A stretch of 64,000 bases of DNA, from positions 99,985 through 163,984 of the forward strand of contig CADACE010000013.1 of assembly GCA_902786265.1 (NCBI GenBank), written 5' to 3'. Below are positions 1-7,296 of the stretch, piece by piece. The position numbers were made by a program, and so were the translations under genes. How positions within the stretch are numbered: position 1 is the stretch's first letter; each line of letters opens with the position of its first letter. This stretch comes from an uncultured Chloroflexota bacterium (lineage in GTDB: Bacteria > Chloroflexota > Anaerolineae > Anaerolineales > Anaerolineaceae). The notes beneath the pieces were generated by a model. The model ran no database searches, was not told where the DNA came from, and saw only the letters and a list, made by a program, of their open reading frames with translations.

Positions 1-457
1 GCAGTGGCTGAACCTGAGCTGGCTCGGGGACCCAAAACAGGCTTTTTATTCGGTGGCTTTTGTCGGAATCTGGCAGTCCGTAGGGTTTTACATCGTGCTG
101 TATATTGCGGGACTTCAGGCGATCCCGAAAGATATTCTGGAAGCCGCGACTGTTGACGGCGCGTCCGGGTTCCGGCGCTTTTTCTCTGTTACCTTCCCGC
201 TTCTCTGGCCGTCGATCACTACCTGCGTATTCATGTCCCTGACCAATTCACTGAAGGTCTTCGACATCATTCTGGCGCTGACTCAGGGCGGGCCGGGAAA
301 GGCCACCGCTTCCGTCACGCTGGAAATTTACCGGGAAGCTTTCCAGAATAATAATTACGGTCTGGGCTCGGCTGAATCGATCGTCTATTTTGTGTTTGTA
401 CTGGTTCTGACACAGGTCGTTTTGAAAGCATTCAACAAGAGGGATGTGGGATTATGA
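1..457 (+). CDS. Sugar ABC transporter permease, MalF/UgpA type (5' end outside window)
   Basis: Inner-membrane subunit of a carbohydrate importer. The reading frame is open from the first bases of the window, so the gene starts upstream; only about 150 C-terminal residues are visible. The EAA loop that docks on the ATPase is clear (EAATVDGASG followed by FRRFFSVTFPLLWP), as is the conserved LTQGGPG segment typical of MalF-like permeases. The stop overlaps the next permease start by 4 bases (ATGA), indicating translational coupling. No ATPase gene lies in the visible part, so a shared MsmK-like ATPase or an upstream gene is expected. The substrate is unknown; the downstream alpha-xylosidase suggests xylose-containing oligosaccharides. 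Confidence 0.9.
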   Translation, partial: QWLNLSWLGDPKQAFYSVAFVGIWQSVGFYIVLYIAGLQAIPKDILEAATVDGASGFRRFFSVTFPLLWPSITTCVFMSLTNSLKVFDIILALTQGGPGKATASVTLEIYREAFQNNNYGLGSAESIVYFVFVLVLTQVVLKAFNKRDVGL

Positions 458-1293
458 CAAGAGCAAGTAAAAAACGTTTATACCTGGTGATCCTGGAAAT
501 TGTGATCGTGATCGTCGGACTGGTCTATATTTACCCGGTCTTTCTGATGTTCATGAATTCCGTCAAGCCCTTCCGCGAAGTTGTGATGGATGTGATTGCC
601 CTGCCTTCAAAAATTGAATGGAAAAACTATTCCTATGTGATGGATAAGATGAACTACTGGAGCCTGTTTCTGAACAACGTGATCATCACCGTCATCGGAA
701 TTGCGGGCATCGTTCTGTTTTCATCCTTATCTGCTTATATCATCGAAAGAAGACCCAACAAATACACAAACTTCATCCACACGCTCATCATTACGCCGAT
801 GCTGATTCCTTTTCAGACGATCATGATCACTTTGCTGAAGGTCATGAACGTGCTGCACCTTTCGGGTTCCATCTGGGGGCTTGGTATTCAGTATTGGGGC
901 TTCGGGATACCGATGGCAACTTTTATTTACTGCAACTTTCTGCACACCATCCCGAAGGAGCTTGACGAAAGCGCCAAGATCGATGGGGCTTCCACGCTCA
1001 GGACTTTCTTCAGTGTGATTTTCCCGCTGCTGAAGAATGTCACCATCACTGTCATTGTGCTGGATGTGATGTGGATCTGGAATGACTTCCTGCTGCCGCT
1101 GCTGATGGTAAACTCCAGCGCCAAGACCAAGACACTGGTGCTTTCCGCTTATACCTTCGTCGGGCAGTTCAACACCCAGTGGCAGTACGCCATGGCTTCC
1201 ATGGTGCTGGCTATTGTGCCGTCCATCATCGTTTTCGTGCTGCTGCAGAAATACATCATCGAAGGTGTCGTCGCGGGAGCGGTGAAAGGATGA
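454..1293 (+). CDS. Sugar ABC transporter permease, MalG/UgpE type
   Basis: Second membrane subunit of the same importer, 279 residues, the usual length for MalG-like proteins. About six hydrophobic segments are visible, the first at residues 10-30. The EAA loop reads DESAKIDGASTLRTFFSVIF, and a WNDFLLPLLM segment precedes the C-terminal helices, both typical of this family. It overlaps the upstream permease by 4 bases and is followed by the binding protein gene, giving the order permease, permease, binding protein. A heptamer repeat array begins on the base after its stop codon. Confidence 0.93.
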   Translation: MTRASKKRLYLVILEIVIVIVGLVYIYPVFLMFMNSVKPFREVVMDVIALPSKIEWKNYSYVMDKMNYWSLFLNNVIITVIGIAGIVLFSSLSAYIIERRPNKYTNFIHTLIITPMLIPFQTIMITLLKVMNVLHLSGSIWGLGIQYWGFGIPMATFIYCNFLHTIPKELDESAKIDGASTLRTFFSVIFPLLKNVTITVIVLDVMWIWNDFLLPLLMVNSSAKTKTLVLSAYTFVGQFNTQWQYAMASMVLAIVPSIIVFVLLQKYIIEGVVAGAVKG

Positions 1294-1402
1294 TCAGGTT
1301 TCAGCTGTAAGGTTTTAGGTGTAAGATATCAGGTTTCGGGTTTTAGATTTTTGCAGGCTGCATCACTATTCCCTGTCTCCTGTATCCTATCCCCTATTCA
1401 CT
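1294..1402 (+). repeat. Heptamer-phased inverted array H1
   Basis: Eight consecutive 7-bp units fill 1294-1349 without an indel, starting right after the permease stop; examples are TCAGGTT, TTAGGTG and TCGGGTT. Five pyrimidine-rich units of opposite orientation fill 1368-1402; examples are GTATCCT and ATCCCCT. The two arms can pair imperfectly across an 18-base spacer. The array lies in the spacer between permease and binding protein genes and ends about 8 bases before the ribosome binding site. Confidence 0.8.
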
Positions 1403-1421
1403 AAAAAATAAGGAGAAAAAA

Positions 1422-2645
1422 ATGAAGAAAATCAATGTTTTACTGCTGGTCTGCATTTTTGCAGCGATGCTTGTCAGTGCCGTTTCCGCTGCGGATATCT
1501 ATATGTTCATCCCCAGCCCGGAATACGCCGATGCGATCAACGCCCTGATCGAAGAATATAAGACCGTCGCTCCCGATGTCAACATCAACTACGAGACCAC
1601 CCAGAGCGACTATCCGACCCTGCTGAAGGCGAAGATCAATGCCGGTTCCACCCCCGACATTTTCGGCTCCACCTCCGGTAAGGAAATCGCTGTTTACCTC
1701 GATTACTCCTACAACTTCGCGGATCAGCCGGCTGCCGAAGCCATGACCGACGCGGTCAAGGGCGTGATGATGAGCGGCGATGAAGTTCACGGTTTCGCTA
1801 TCAAGGGCAACTACTTCGGCATGCTCTACAACAAAGACATCTTTGAAGAAGTCGGCATTACCGAATTCCCGAAGACCCTGGAAGGCCTGAAGGAAGCTGC
1901 TGAAAAGATCAGCGCAGCCGGTTACCAGGTGTTCTCCGACGGTTTCGGTGAATGGTGGGTCTTCAAGCATGCCTGGCAGACCTTCTTTGATGCTGCTTCC
2001 GATGATCCGGCTGCCCTGGCTGATGCTTTCATTAAAGGTGAAGCTCACTGGGCTGACTATCCGGTCCTCTATAATAACTGGTTCGATTTTGTTGATCTCG
2101 TCGTAAAATACGGCGATGCCAAACCGCTGGAATCCTTCCTCGCGAATGAAGTCGCTGATTTTGCTGTCGGAAAATCTGCCATCGTTGTCGGTCAGGGTGC
2201 CTGGGTCGAAGCTGACATGCTCGCCATCAATCCTGACCTGCACCTGGGTTTCGTCGGCTATCCTGTTGATGATGACCCGGATCATGCCCGCGTTATCGGC
2301 GGTTCCGATCAGGCACTGCGCATCAACAAAGATTCCGCGGTCCTGCAGGATGTTCTGGACTTCGTCAACTGGTGGTATACCAGCGATTATGGCAAAGACT
2401 GGTTCAACAATGTAGCCGGTGTGATCCCTCCGGTCAAGGGTGCTGTATCTCCGGATATGGAAGTGATCAAGCAGGGTGACGCCCTGGCTGAATCCGACGG
2501 CGTTGCCGCCCTGTCCATCACCTACTTCACCGACGCCTCCCATCAGGCTTTCGGTGAGATCATGCAGTCTTACATCGCCGGCACCATCGACAAGGATACC
2601 GCCTGCAAACAGATCGAAGAGACCTGGGTCAAACTCGAAAACTAA
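1422..2645 (+). CDS. Carbohydrate ABC transporter substrate-binding protein (family 1, MalE-like)
   Basis: Exported solute-binding protein of 407 residues that should capture the sugar for the two permeases upstream. A signal peptide spans residues 1-24 with a likely type I cleavage site after AVSA; no lipobox cysteine is present. Family features include the SGKEIAVYLDYS region, YNKDIFEEVGI near residue 138, which resembles the common YNKDLFKKAGI motif, and VNWWYTSDYGKDWF near the C terminus. A clear ribosome binding site (AAGGAG) sits 8 bases before the ATG. A strong terminator follows, so this is probably the last gene of the importer operon and the alpha-xylosidase is a separate or read-through unit. 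Confidence 0.92.
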   Translation: MKKINVLLLVCIFAAMLVSAVSAADIYMFIPSPEYADAINALIEEYKTVAPDVNINYETTQSDYPTLLKAKINAGSTPDIFGSTSGKEIAVYLDYSYNFADQPAAEAMTDAVKGVMMSGDEVHGFAIKGNYFGMLYNKDIFEEVGITEFPKTLEGLKEAAEKISAAGYQVFSDGFGEWWVFKHAWQTFFDAASDDPAALADAFIKGEAHWADYPVLYNNWFDFVDLVVKYGDAKPLESFLANEVADFAVGKSAIVVGQGAWVEADMLAINPDLHLGFVGYPVDDDPDHARVIGGSDQALRINKDSAVLQDVLDFVNWWYTSDYGKDWFNNVAGVIPPVKGAVSPDMEVIKQGDALAESDGVAALSITYFTDASHQAFGEIMQSYIAGTIDKDTACKQIEETWVKLEN

Positions 2646-2664
2646 TCTCTATGATTTAATCAAT

Positions 2665-2691
2665 AAAAGGGTGCCAAATGGCACCCTTTTT
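2665..2691 (+). terminator. Rho-independent terminator after the sugar-binding protein
   Basis: An 11-bp perfect stem (AAAAGGGTGCC with GGCACCCTTTT) and an AAAT loop run into a short T-rich tract about 20 bases after the stop codon. Confidence 0.9.
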
Positions 2692-2700
2692 ATTGAGTTA

Positions 2701-2809
2701 GTTGTTAATAGCAGATAGTTGAGATACAGTTATCAGTAAAAAATATGTCATATATAAATAAAACAAAGCGCGAACCTTTTTCAACTACCAACTAATAACT
2801 GCCAACTTA
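2701..2809 (+). repeat. Heptamer-phased inverted array H2
   Basis: Left arm 2701-2735 has five 7-bp units around a GTTA/AGTTG theme (GTTGTTA, ATAGTTG, GTTATCA). Right arm 2782-2809 has four units of the complementary theme (CAACTAC, CAACTAA, TAACTGC, CAACTTA). About 45 A/T-rich bases separate them. The architecture matches H1 but the heptamer is different. It fills the spacer between the terminator and the alpha-xylosidase ribosome binding site. Confidence 0.75.
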
Positions 2810-2826
2810 CCACAAAGGAGAAAAAG

Positions 2827-5145
2827 ATGAAATTTACAGAAGGTTACTGGCTCCGCAGTGAGCGGTCCAACCCGCTTTACGCGGCGCAGGCTTATACCGC
2901 CGAAGAAATCCCGGGCGGGATGCGGGTACTGGCTCCCGCCAACAAGATCACCGGCCGGGCGGCCACTATTGACCAGCCCGCGATCACTGTGGAATTTACG
3001 GCAGCGGCTGAGAACGTGATCAAGGTGCGGATCCGCCATTTCCATGGTTACGATGCCCACGAACCGCGCTTCGATGTAACGGAAACAGCTGTGCCTTATA
3101 CCGTAAGCATTGACGATAAAGAGGCTGTGCTGAAGACCGGTGATGTGACGCTGCGGGTGAAGATGCACGACGACTGGCTGATGACCTTCGAGTCGGACGG
3201 CAAAGTGATCACCTCCTGCGGGTTCCGCAATCTTGGCTATATGCGCTGGGACAGGCAGCCTTCCACCATGTTCTGCGATGAGAATTATCTTTCCGGTAAC
3301 TACAAGCCCTATATGCTCAGCGAGCTGTCGCTCAAACCGGGGGAATGTGTCTACGGCTTCGGTGAACGCTTCACCTCTTTCGTGAAAAACGGGCAGGTGG
3401 TCCAGACCTGGAATGAAGACGGCGGGACAGCATCCCAGGTGGCGTACAAGTGTATCCCCTTCTACATGACCAACCGCGGCTATGGTGTCTTTGTCGACCA
3501 CAGCGGTCCCGTCGAATTCGAGACTGCCAGCGAGAAAGTAGAATATGTCGGATTCTCTGTCCCCGGTGAGGAGCTGCGCTATTTTTTTATCTACGGACCC
3601 GAACCGAAGGACGTCCTGCGGCGCTATACCGGCCTCACCGGCAAACCGGCATTACCGCCTGCCTGGTCCTTCGGGCTGTGGCTTACGACTTCCTTCACCA
3701 CCAGCTACGACGAAAACACCATCATGTCCTTCATCAACGGCATGGCGGAGCGCAACATCCCTCTGCATGTGTTCCACTTTGACTGCTTCTGGATGAGGGA
3801 ATTCCACCTCACCGATTTTGAATGGGATCGGGCTGTAATTTCCGATCCGGAAAAGCTCATCGCGGAATGCCATGCCCGCGGGCTGCATACCTGTGCCTGG
3901 TTCAACCCCTATGTCGGGCAGAGCTCCGAATTCTTTGAGGAAGGGCTCAAAAACGGTTACTTCCTGCAGCGGGCAGACGGCAGAGGCATCAAACAGGTGG
4001 ATATCTGGCAGGCAGGACTGGCCATTGTCGACTTCACCAATCCGGCGGCGAAGAAATGGTATCAGGACAAACTGCGCAAACTGGTGGATACCGGCATCGA
4101 TAGCTTCAAGACCGATTTCGCCGAACGGATCCCGATCGATGTGAAGTATTATGACGGTTCTGATCCGCTCTTCATGCATAACCGCTATACCTATCTCTAT
4201 AATCAGGCCTGCTTTGAGGTGCTGGAAGAAAAACGCGGTATTGGCGAGGCAATGCTCTTTGCCCGCTCCGCATCCGCGGGGAGCCAGAAATTCCCGGTCC
4301 ACTGGGGCGGAGACTGCTCTGCCAGCTACGCTTCCATGGCGGAGACCCTGCGCGGCGGTCTTTCCCTGATGCTATCCGGTTTTTCCTTCTGGAGCCACGA
4401 TATTTCCGGCTTTGAGGAGACCGCGACACCGGATGTCTATAAACGCTGGTGCGCTTTCGGCCTGCTTTCCACGCACAGCCGCCTGCATGGTTCCAAGAGC
4501 TACCGGGTCCCCTGGCTGTTTGATGAGGAAGCCTGCGATGTGCTGCGTTTCTTCACGGAATGGAAGTGCTGCCTGATGCCTTATCTCTACGGAGAGGCGG
4601 TGAGATCCCACCAAACCGGCATCCCGGAAATGCGGCCGATGGTGCTGGAATTCCCGCATGACCCTGCCGTGAGTTATCTGGATATGCAGTATATGCTGGG
4701 CGGGAAGCTGCTTGTGGCTCCGGTCTTCAATGAAGAAGGACACGCGGATTATTATCTGCCGGAAGGCACCTGGACGCACCTGATCTCTGAAGAAAAACGG
4801 CAGGGCGGCCGCTGGTATGCGGACGATTACGACTATTTCTCCCTGCCTCTGTATGTGAGGGAGAACAGCCTGATGCCACTGGGAGCGCGCAAAGACCGGC
4901 CGGATTATGATTACTGTGAGGGGCTGGAGCTGCATCTTTTTGAACCGAAAGACGGCGGTTCCGACCGGGTGATGATCCCCGATACCAAAGGGAATCCGGT
5001 CCTGGGGGCTTCCTTCCGCTGTGAAAACGGAGAAATCACCCTGACCCTCAGCCGCCCTGTCCCGGGGCTGAAGCTGGTGGTCCACGGCGGGGCTGATATC
5101 AAATCTTTCCCGATCGGTCAAACCGAAACCCGCATAACTCTTTGA
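2827..5145 (+). CDS. yicI: Alpha-xylosidase, glycoside hydrolase family 31 (YicI-like)
   Basis: Cytoplasmic retaining glycosidase of 772 residues, the length of E. coli YicI, expected to release xylose from alpha-xylosides such as isoprimeverose. The catalytic nucleophile is Asp430 in FKTDFAERIP, and the acid/base is Asp496 in HWGGDCSASYASMAETLRGG. The LSGFSFWSHDISGFE segment after it is diagnostic of the YicI branch. No signal peptide is present, so it acts on imported sugar, probably delivered by the ABC transporter just upstream. A good AAAGGAG site precedes the ATG by 7 bases. YicI has KTDFGE where this protein has KTDFAE, a small change next to the nucleophile. Specificity for xylosides over glucosides is inferred from overall similarity. 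Confidence 0.92.
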   Translation: MKFTEGYWLRSERSNPLYAAQAYTAEEIPGGMRVLAPANKITGRAATIDQPAITVEFTAAAENVIKVRIRHFHGYDAHEPRFDVTETAVPYTVSIDDKEAVLKTGDVTLRVKMHDDWLMTFESDGKVITSCGFRNLGYMRWDRQPSTMFCDENYLSGNYKPYMLSELSLKPGECVYGFGERFTSFVKNGQVVQTWNEDGGTASQVAYKCIPFYMTNRGYGVFVDHSGPVEFETASEKVEYVGFSVPGEELRYFFIYGPEPKDVLRRYTGLTGKPALPPAWSFGLWLTTSFTTSYDENTIMSFINGMAERNIPLHVFHFDCFWMREFHLTDFEWDRAVISDPEKLIAECHARGLHTCAWFNPYVGQSSEFFEEGLKNGYFLQRADGRGIKQVDIWQAGLAIVDFTNPAAKKWYQDKLRKLVDTGIDSFKTDFAERIPIDVKYYDGSDPLFMHNRYTYLYNQACFEVLEEKRGIGEAMLFARSASAGSQKFPVHWGGDCSASYASMAETLRGGLSLMLSGFSFWSHDISGFEETATPDVYKRWCAFGLLSTHSRLHGSKSYRVPWLFDEEACDVLRFFTEWKCCLMPYLYGEAVRSHQTGIPEMRPMVLEFPHDPAVSYLDMQYMLGGKLLVAPVFNEEGHADYYLPEGTWTHLISEEKRQGGRWYADDYDYFSLPLYVRENSLMPLGARKDRPDYDYCEGLELHLFEPKDGGSDRVMIPDTKGNPVLGASFRCENGEITLTLSRPVPGLKLVVHGGADIKSFPIGQTETRITL

Positions 5146-5163
5146 ATCGTTTAATTGCGGATA

Positions 5164-5213
5164 AAAAGACGATTTCTCACATAAAGCCATTATGACGTGA
5201 GAAATCGTCTTTT
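5164..5213 (+). terminator. Strong hairpin terminator after yicI
   Basis: A 17-bp perfect stem (5164-5180 with 5197-5213) with a 16-base loop. A-rich and T-rich flanks let it work in both directions. Confidence 0.9.
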
Positions 5214-5256
5214 ACTATCTGTGATATTTGCGTTATTCAAACAATTTTTTACGAAT

Positions 5257-5340
5257 AAATGCATATTTTTGGACAATTGTATTTCATAAAAATGCATATT
5301 TTGGGACATGATAATCAACAAAATTGCATATATTCGGACA
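5257..5340 (+). repeat. Three direct repeats resembling insertion-sequence terminal repeats
   Basis: Three near-identical copies of a motif like AATGCATATTTTNGGACA lie at 5257-5275, 5290-5308 and 5321-5340, spaced about 31-33 bp start to start. Multiple short direct repeats of this form are known at the ends of IS21-family elements, but no istA or istB gene is present here. They may be a solitary element end left by deletion, or protein-binding sites upstream of the toxin-antitoxin operon. Confidence 0.55.
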
Positions 5341-5386
5341 TATTGCAGCATCATGTTGTACTGGTCATGAAAAGCAGATAAAAAAG

Positions 5387-5519
5387 TACCCGGGTATGAT
5401 TATTCAGTATGAAAATTATACCCTTTCGGGATGATTTACTGTAATGTGACAATATTTATATCCTTTATGGTATAATCCTGTTAAACAATATTGACAAAGA
5501 ACCCGTACGGGTATATTAT
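5387..5519 (+). promoter_or_regulatory. hipBST promoter with palindromic operators
   Basis: A near-consensus sigma-A promoter has -35 TTGACA at 5491-5496, a 17-bp spacer and -10 TATTAT at 5514-5519. The perfect palindrome ACCCGTACGGGT (5501-5512) fills the spacer. Related palindromic sequences lie upstream at 5387-5396 (TACCCGGGTA) and 5420-5431 (ACCCTTTCGGGA). The layout fits autorepression by the HipB-like protein encoded just downstream; which palindrome it binds is inference. Confidence 0.75.
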
Positions 5520-5535
5520 TGTTGTATGGTAATTG

Positions 5536-5634
5536 TTCAGAACCTGATAATGAACAGCACCATTCCTGCGCAAGCGGGAAAACAGTTCGCCCCGGCTGGC
5601 GCCTCGGGTGAACCGTCTCCGCGCAGGTTCTGAA
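5536..5634 (+). other. Structured leader bounded by an 11-bp inverted repeat
   Basis: TTCAGAACCTG (5536-5546) and CAGGTTCTGAA (5624-5634) are perfect reverse complements enclosing 77 bases. An inner 8-bp stem is possible between GTTCGCCC and GGGTGAAC. It starts about 17 bases after the -10 box and ends about 12 bases before hipB, so it would form most of the operon's 5' untranslated RNA. It is more GC-rich than the AT-rich flanks. It could be a folded leader or a small mobile palindromic element. Confidence 0.6.
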
Positions 5635-5646
5635 TAGGTACGTTGT

Positions 5647-5862
5647 ATGAATGAAATAGCCAAATTTATAAAAATCAATCGAAAGGCAGCCGGGCTGACG
5701 CAGAAAGAATTTGCCTTGCGTTCCGGGCTCGGTCTGCGCTTTGTTCGGGACCTGGAGCAGGGGAAAGAAACCGTCCGGATGGATAAAGTCAACCAGGCTT
5801 TGGCAATGTTCGGGATGATTGCGGTTCCCGGAAAGATAAAGAGTGAAGAGAATGGCTTATAG
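5647..5862 (+). CDS. hipB: HipB-like antitoxin and repressor (XRE helix-turn-helix)
   Basis: A 71-residue DNA-binding protein. One Cro/CI-type helix-turn-helix covers residues 5-58 (KFIKINRKAAGLTQKEFALR, then a recognition helix in GLRFVRDLEQGK). It is shorter than E. coli HipB and matches the small HipB of tripartite HipBST systems. It is first in a three-gene operon with hipS and hipT and overlaps hipS by 11 bases. It should bind the CCC/GGG palindromes in the promoter and repress the operon. The ribosome binding site is weak (AGGT about 10 bases upstream). Confidence 0.85.
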   Translation: MNEIAKFIKINRKAAGLTQKEFALRSGLGLRFVRDLEQGKETVRMDKVNQALAMFGMIAVPGKIKSEENGL

Positions 5863-6178
5863 AAAAGCCTTTGTCTGTGTGTGTAATCGATATGCCGGGC
5901 TGCTTGAGGAGACTGACGCGGGGTATTCGTTTGCTTATGATCAAGAATATCTGACATTGGAAAATCCTCTTCCTGTCAGCCTCACACTTCCGCTGCGGAA
6001 GGATCCGTATGTGTCACAGACACTGTTTGCTTTTTTTGATGGACTGATCCCGGAAGGCTGGCTGTTGGATATTGTTTCGCACAATTGGAAAATCGATCAG
6101 AATGATCGCTTCGGTTTGTTGCTTGCGGCATGCCGGGACTGCATCGGCAATGTCAGTATTCGGGGAGATGTCCAATGA
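5852..6178 (+). CDS. hipS: HipS-like antitoxin (HipA N-terminal subdomain 1 homologue)
   Basis: A 108-residue protein corresponding to the first subdomain of HipA, here as a separate gene. Recognisable features are YAGLLEET near residue 12, the LENPLPVSLTLPLRKDPY segment, and FFDGLIPEGWLLD followed by FGLLLAACRDCIGNVSI, which matches the HipA N-terminal family. In the E. coli O127 HipBST system the separate HipS is the antitoxin. The ATG at 5852 is chosen because it gives the family's MAYRKAFV start; a GTG at 5843 is possible. It overlaps hipB by 11 bases and hipT by 4. Confidence 0.83.
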   Translation: MAYRKAFVCVCNRYAGLLEETDAGYSFAYDQEYLTLENPLPVSLTLPLRKDPYVSQTLFAFFDGLIPEGWLLDIVSHNWKIDQNDRFGLLLAACRDCIGNVSIRGDVQ

Positions 6179-7146
6179 ATTGCCTGTGCTGCTCCAAACC
6201 GATCACTGCATCCGCATCTGAAGAAGAACGGATTACTGGTTGGCACCGATCCTGTGTCCGGCGTTTCTTCGGGACCCGTAAGCTGCCGGAAATCGATATC
6301 ACGGAAGAAAAACTGCTTGAACTGGCTCGGGAAAGTGTCAATCAGGGACTTACGGTTCCTGGAGTTCAGAAGAAAATCTCTCTGCACTTAACCACCGGCA
6401 TAAATCCGCGTTTGACTTTGGTAAATTATCCGACCGGGTTTATCCTGAAACCACAGACTGCTGAATATGAAAATCTCCCGGAATGTGAATATCTGGCGAT
6501 GCGGATGGCAGCGGCTGCAGGCATCAAAACAGTGCCGTTTGCTTTGATTCGGCTCCATGGAGAGGAAAACAATCTCGCATATATTACCCGGAGAATCGAT
6601 CGGGTTGGGAATAATACACCGGAAATGCTTGCAATGGAGGATTTTTGCCAGTTGGATGGCCGCCTTGCTCAGGATAAATACCGCGGCTCCTATGAACGCT
6701 GTGCTAAAATCATACAGCGTTATTCCGATCGTCCCGGTATAGATCTGACCGATTTTTATTACCGGCTTTTGATCTCTTTCGTAATTGGCAATTCAGACTT
6801 GCATCTGAAGAATCTTTCGCTGATCGAAACAAATCCCGGAAGTCAGAAATATATTTTATCCCCCGTTTATGATTTTCTGCCGGTCAATGCGGTACTGCCG
6901 GAAGATGAAGATGACTTTGCGTTGACAATGTGCGGGAAGAACCGCAGTATCCGAAAGAATGATTTTGTCAGGTTTGCAGTAAGTATAGGAATAATGGAGA
7001 AGGTTGCAGCTGCTTTGGTTGAACAATGTATCAGTCAGGAAAAACTGTTTCTCTCCCTGGCAGAAGCATCCATACTGCCTGCAAATCTGAAATCTGCCGT
7101 TATCAACCTGATTTCTGACCGAATGACAACCCTGAAAGGCGTTTGA
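6175..7146 (+). CDS. hipT: HipT-like Ser/Thr kinase toxin (HipA core kinase)
   Basis: Kinase of 323 residues lacking the HipA N-terminal subdomain, which is encoded by the preceding gene. The ATG overlaps the hipS stop (ATGA). Visible kinase residues are Lys92 in FILKP (ATP binding), the catalytic Asp208 and Asn213 in GNSDLHLKN, and Asp233 in SPVYDFLP (metal binding). The Gly-rich loop reads Thr60-Val-Pro62-Gly-Val-Gln where most relatives have Ser-x-Ser, so the second autophosphorylation serine is absent. The first 27 residues carry Cys3, Cys5, Cys6, His24 and Cys27, a possible zinc knuckle. In E. coli O127, HipT phosphorylates tryptophanyl-tRNA synthetase; the target here is unknown. Confidence 0.85.
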   Translation: MNCLCCSKPITASASEEERITGWHRSCVRRFFGTRKLPEIDITEEKLLELARESVNQGLTVPGVQKKISLHLTTGINPRLTLVNYPTGFILKPQTAEYENLPECEYLAMRMAAAAGIKTVPFALIRLHGEENNLAYITRRIDRVGNNTPEMLAMEDFCQLDGRLAQDKYRGSYERCAKIIQRYSDRPGIDLTDFYYRLLISFVIGNSDLHLKNLSLIETNPGSQKYILSPVYDFLPVNAVLPEDEDDFALTMCGKNRSIRKNDFVRFAVSIGIMEKVAAALVEQCISQEKLFLSLAEASILPANLKSAVINLISDRMTTLKGV

Positions 7147-7199
7147 AATTGTGATCCGCTGCCGGCTGTTATCTCACGGAAAAAGGGGACCGAACTCTC

Positions 7200-7228
7200 T
7201 TTACAAATGAATTGTTTGGCATTAAAAT
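7200..7228 (+). promoter_or_regulatory. Predicted promoter of the peptide importer operon
   Basis: TTTACA (7200-7205), a 17-bp spacer and TAAAAT (7223-7228) lie about 70 bases before the binding-protein start. No terminator was found between hipT and this site, so some read-through is possible. Confidence 0.6.
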
Positions 7229-7296
7229 ACAATAACTCAGGATGATGCATCTTTTGTCGGGATGTGTCTCAAAAAATATTTAATGGAGGCAGATAC

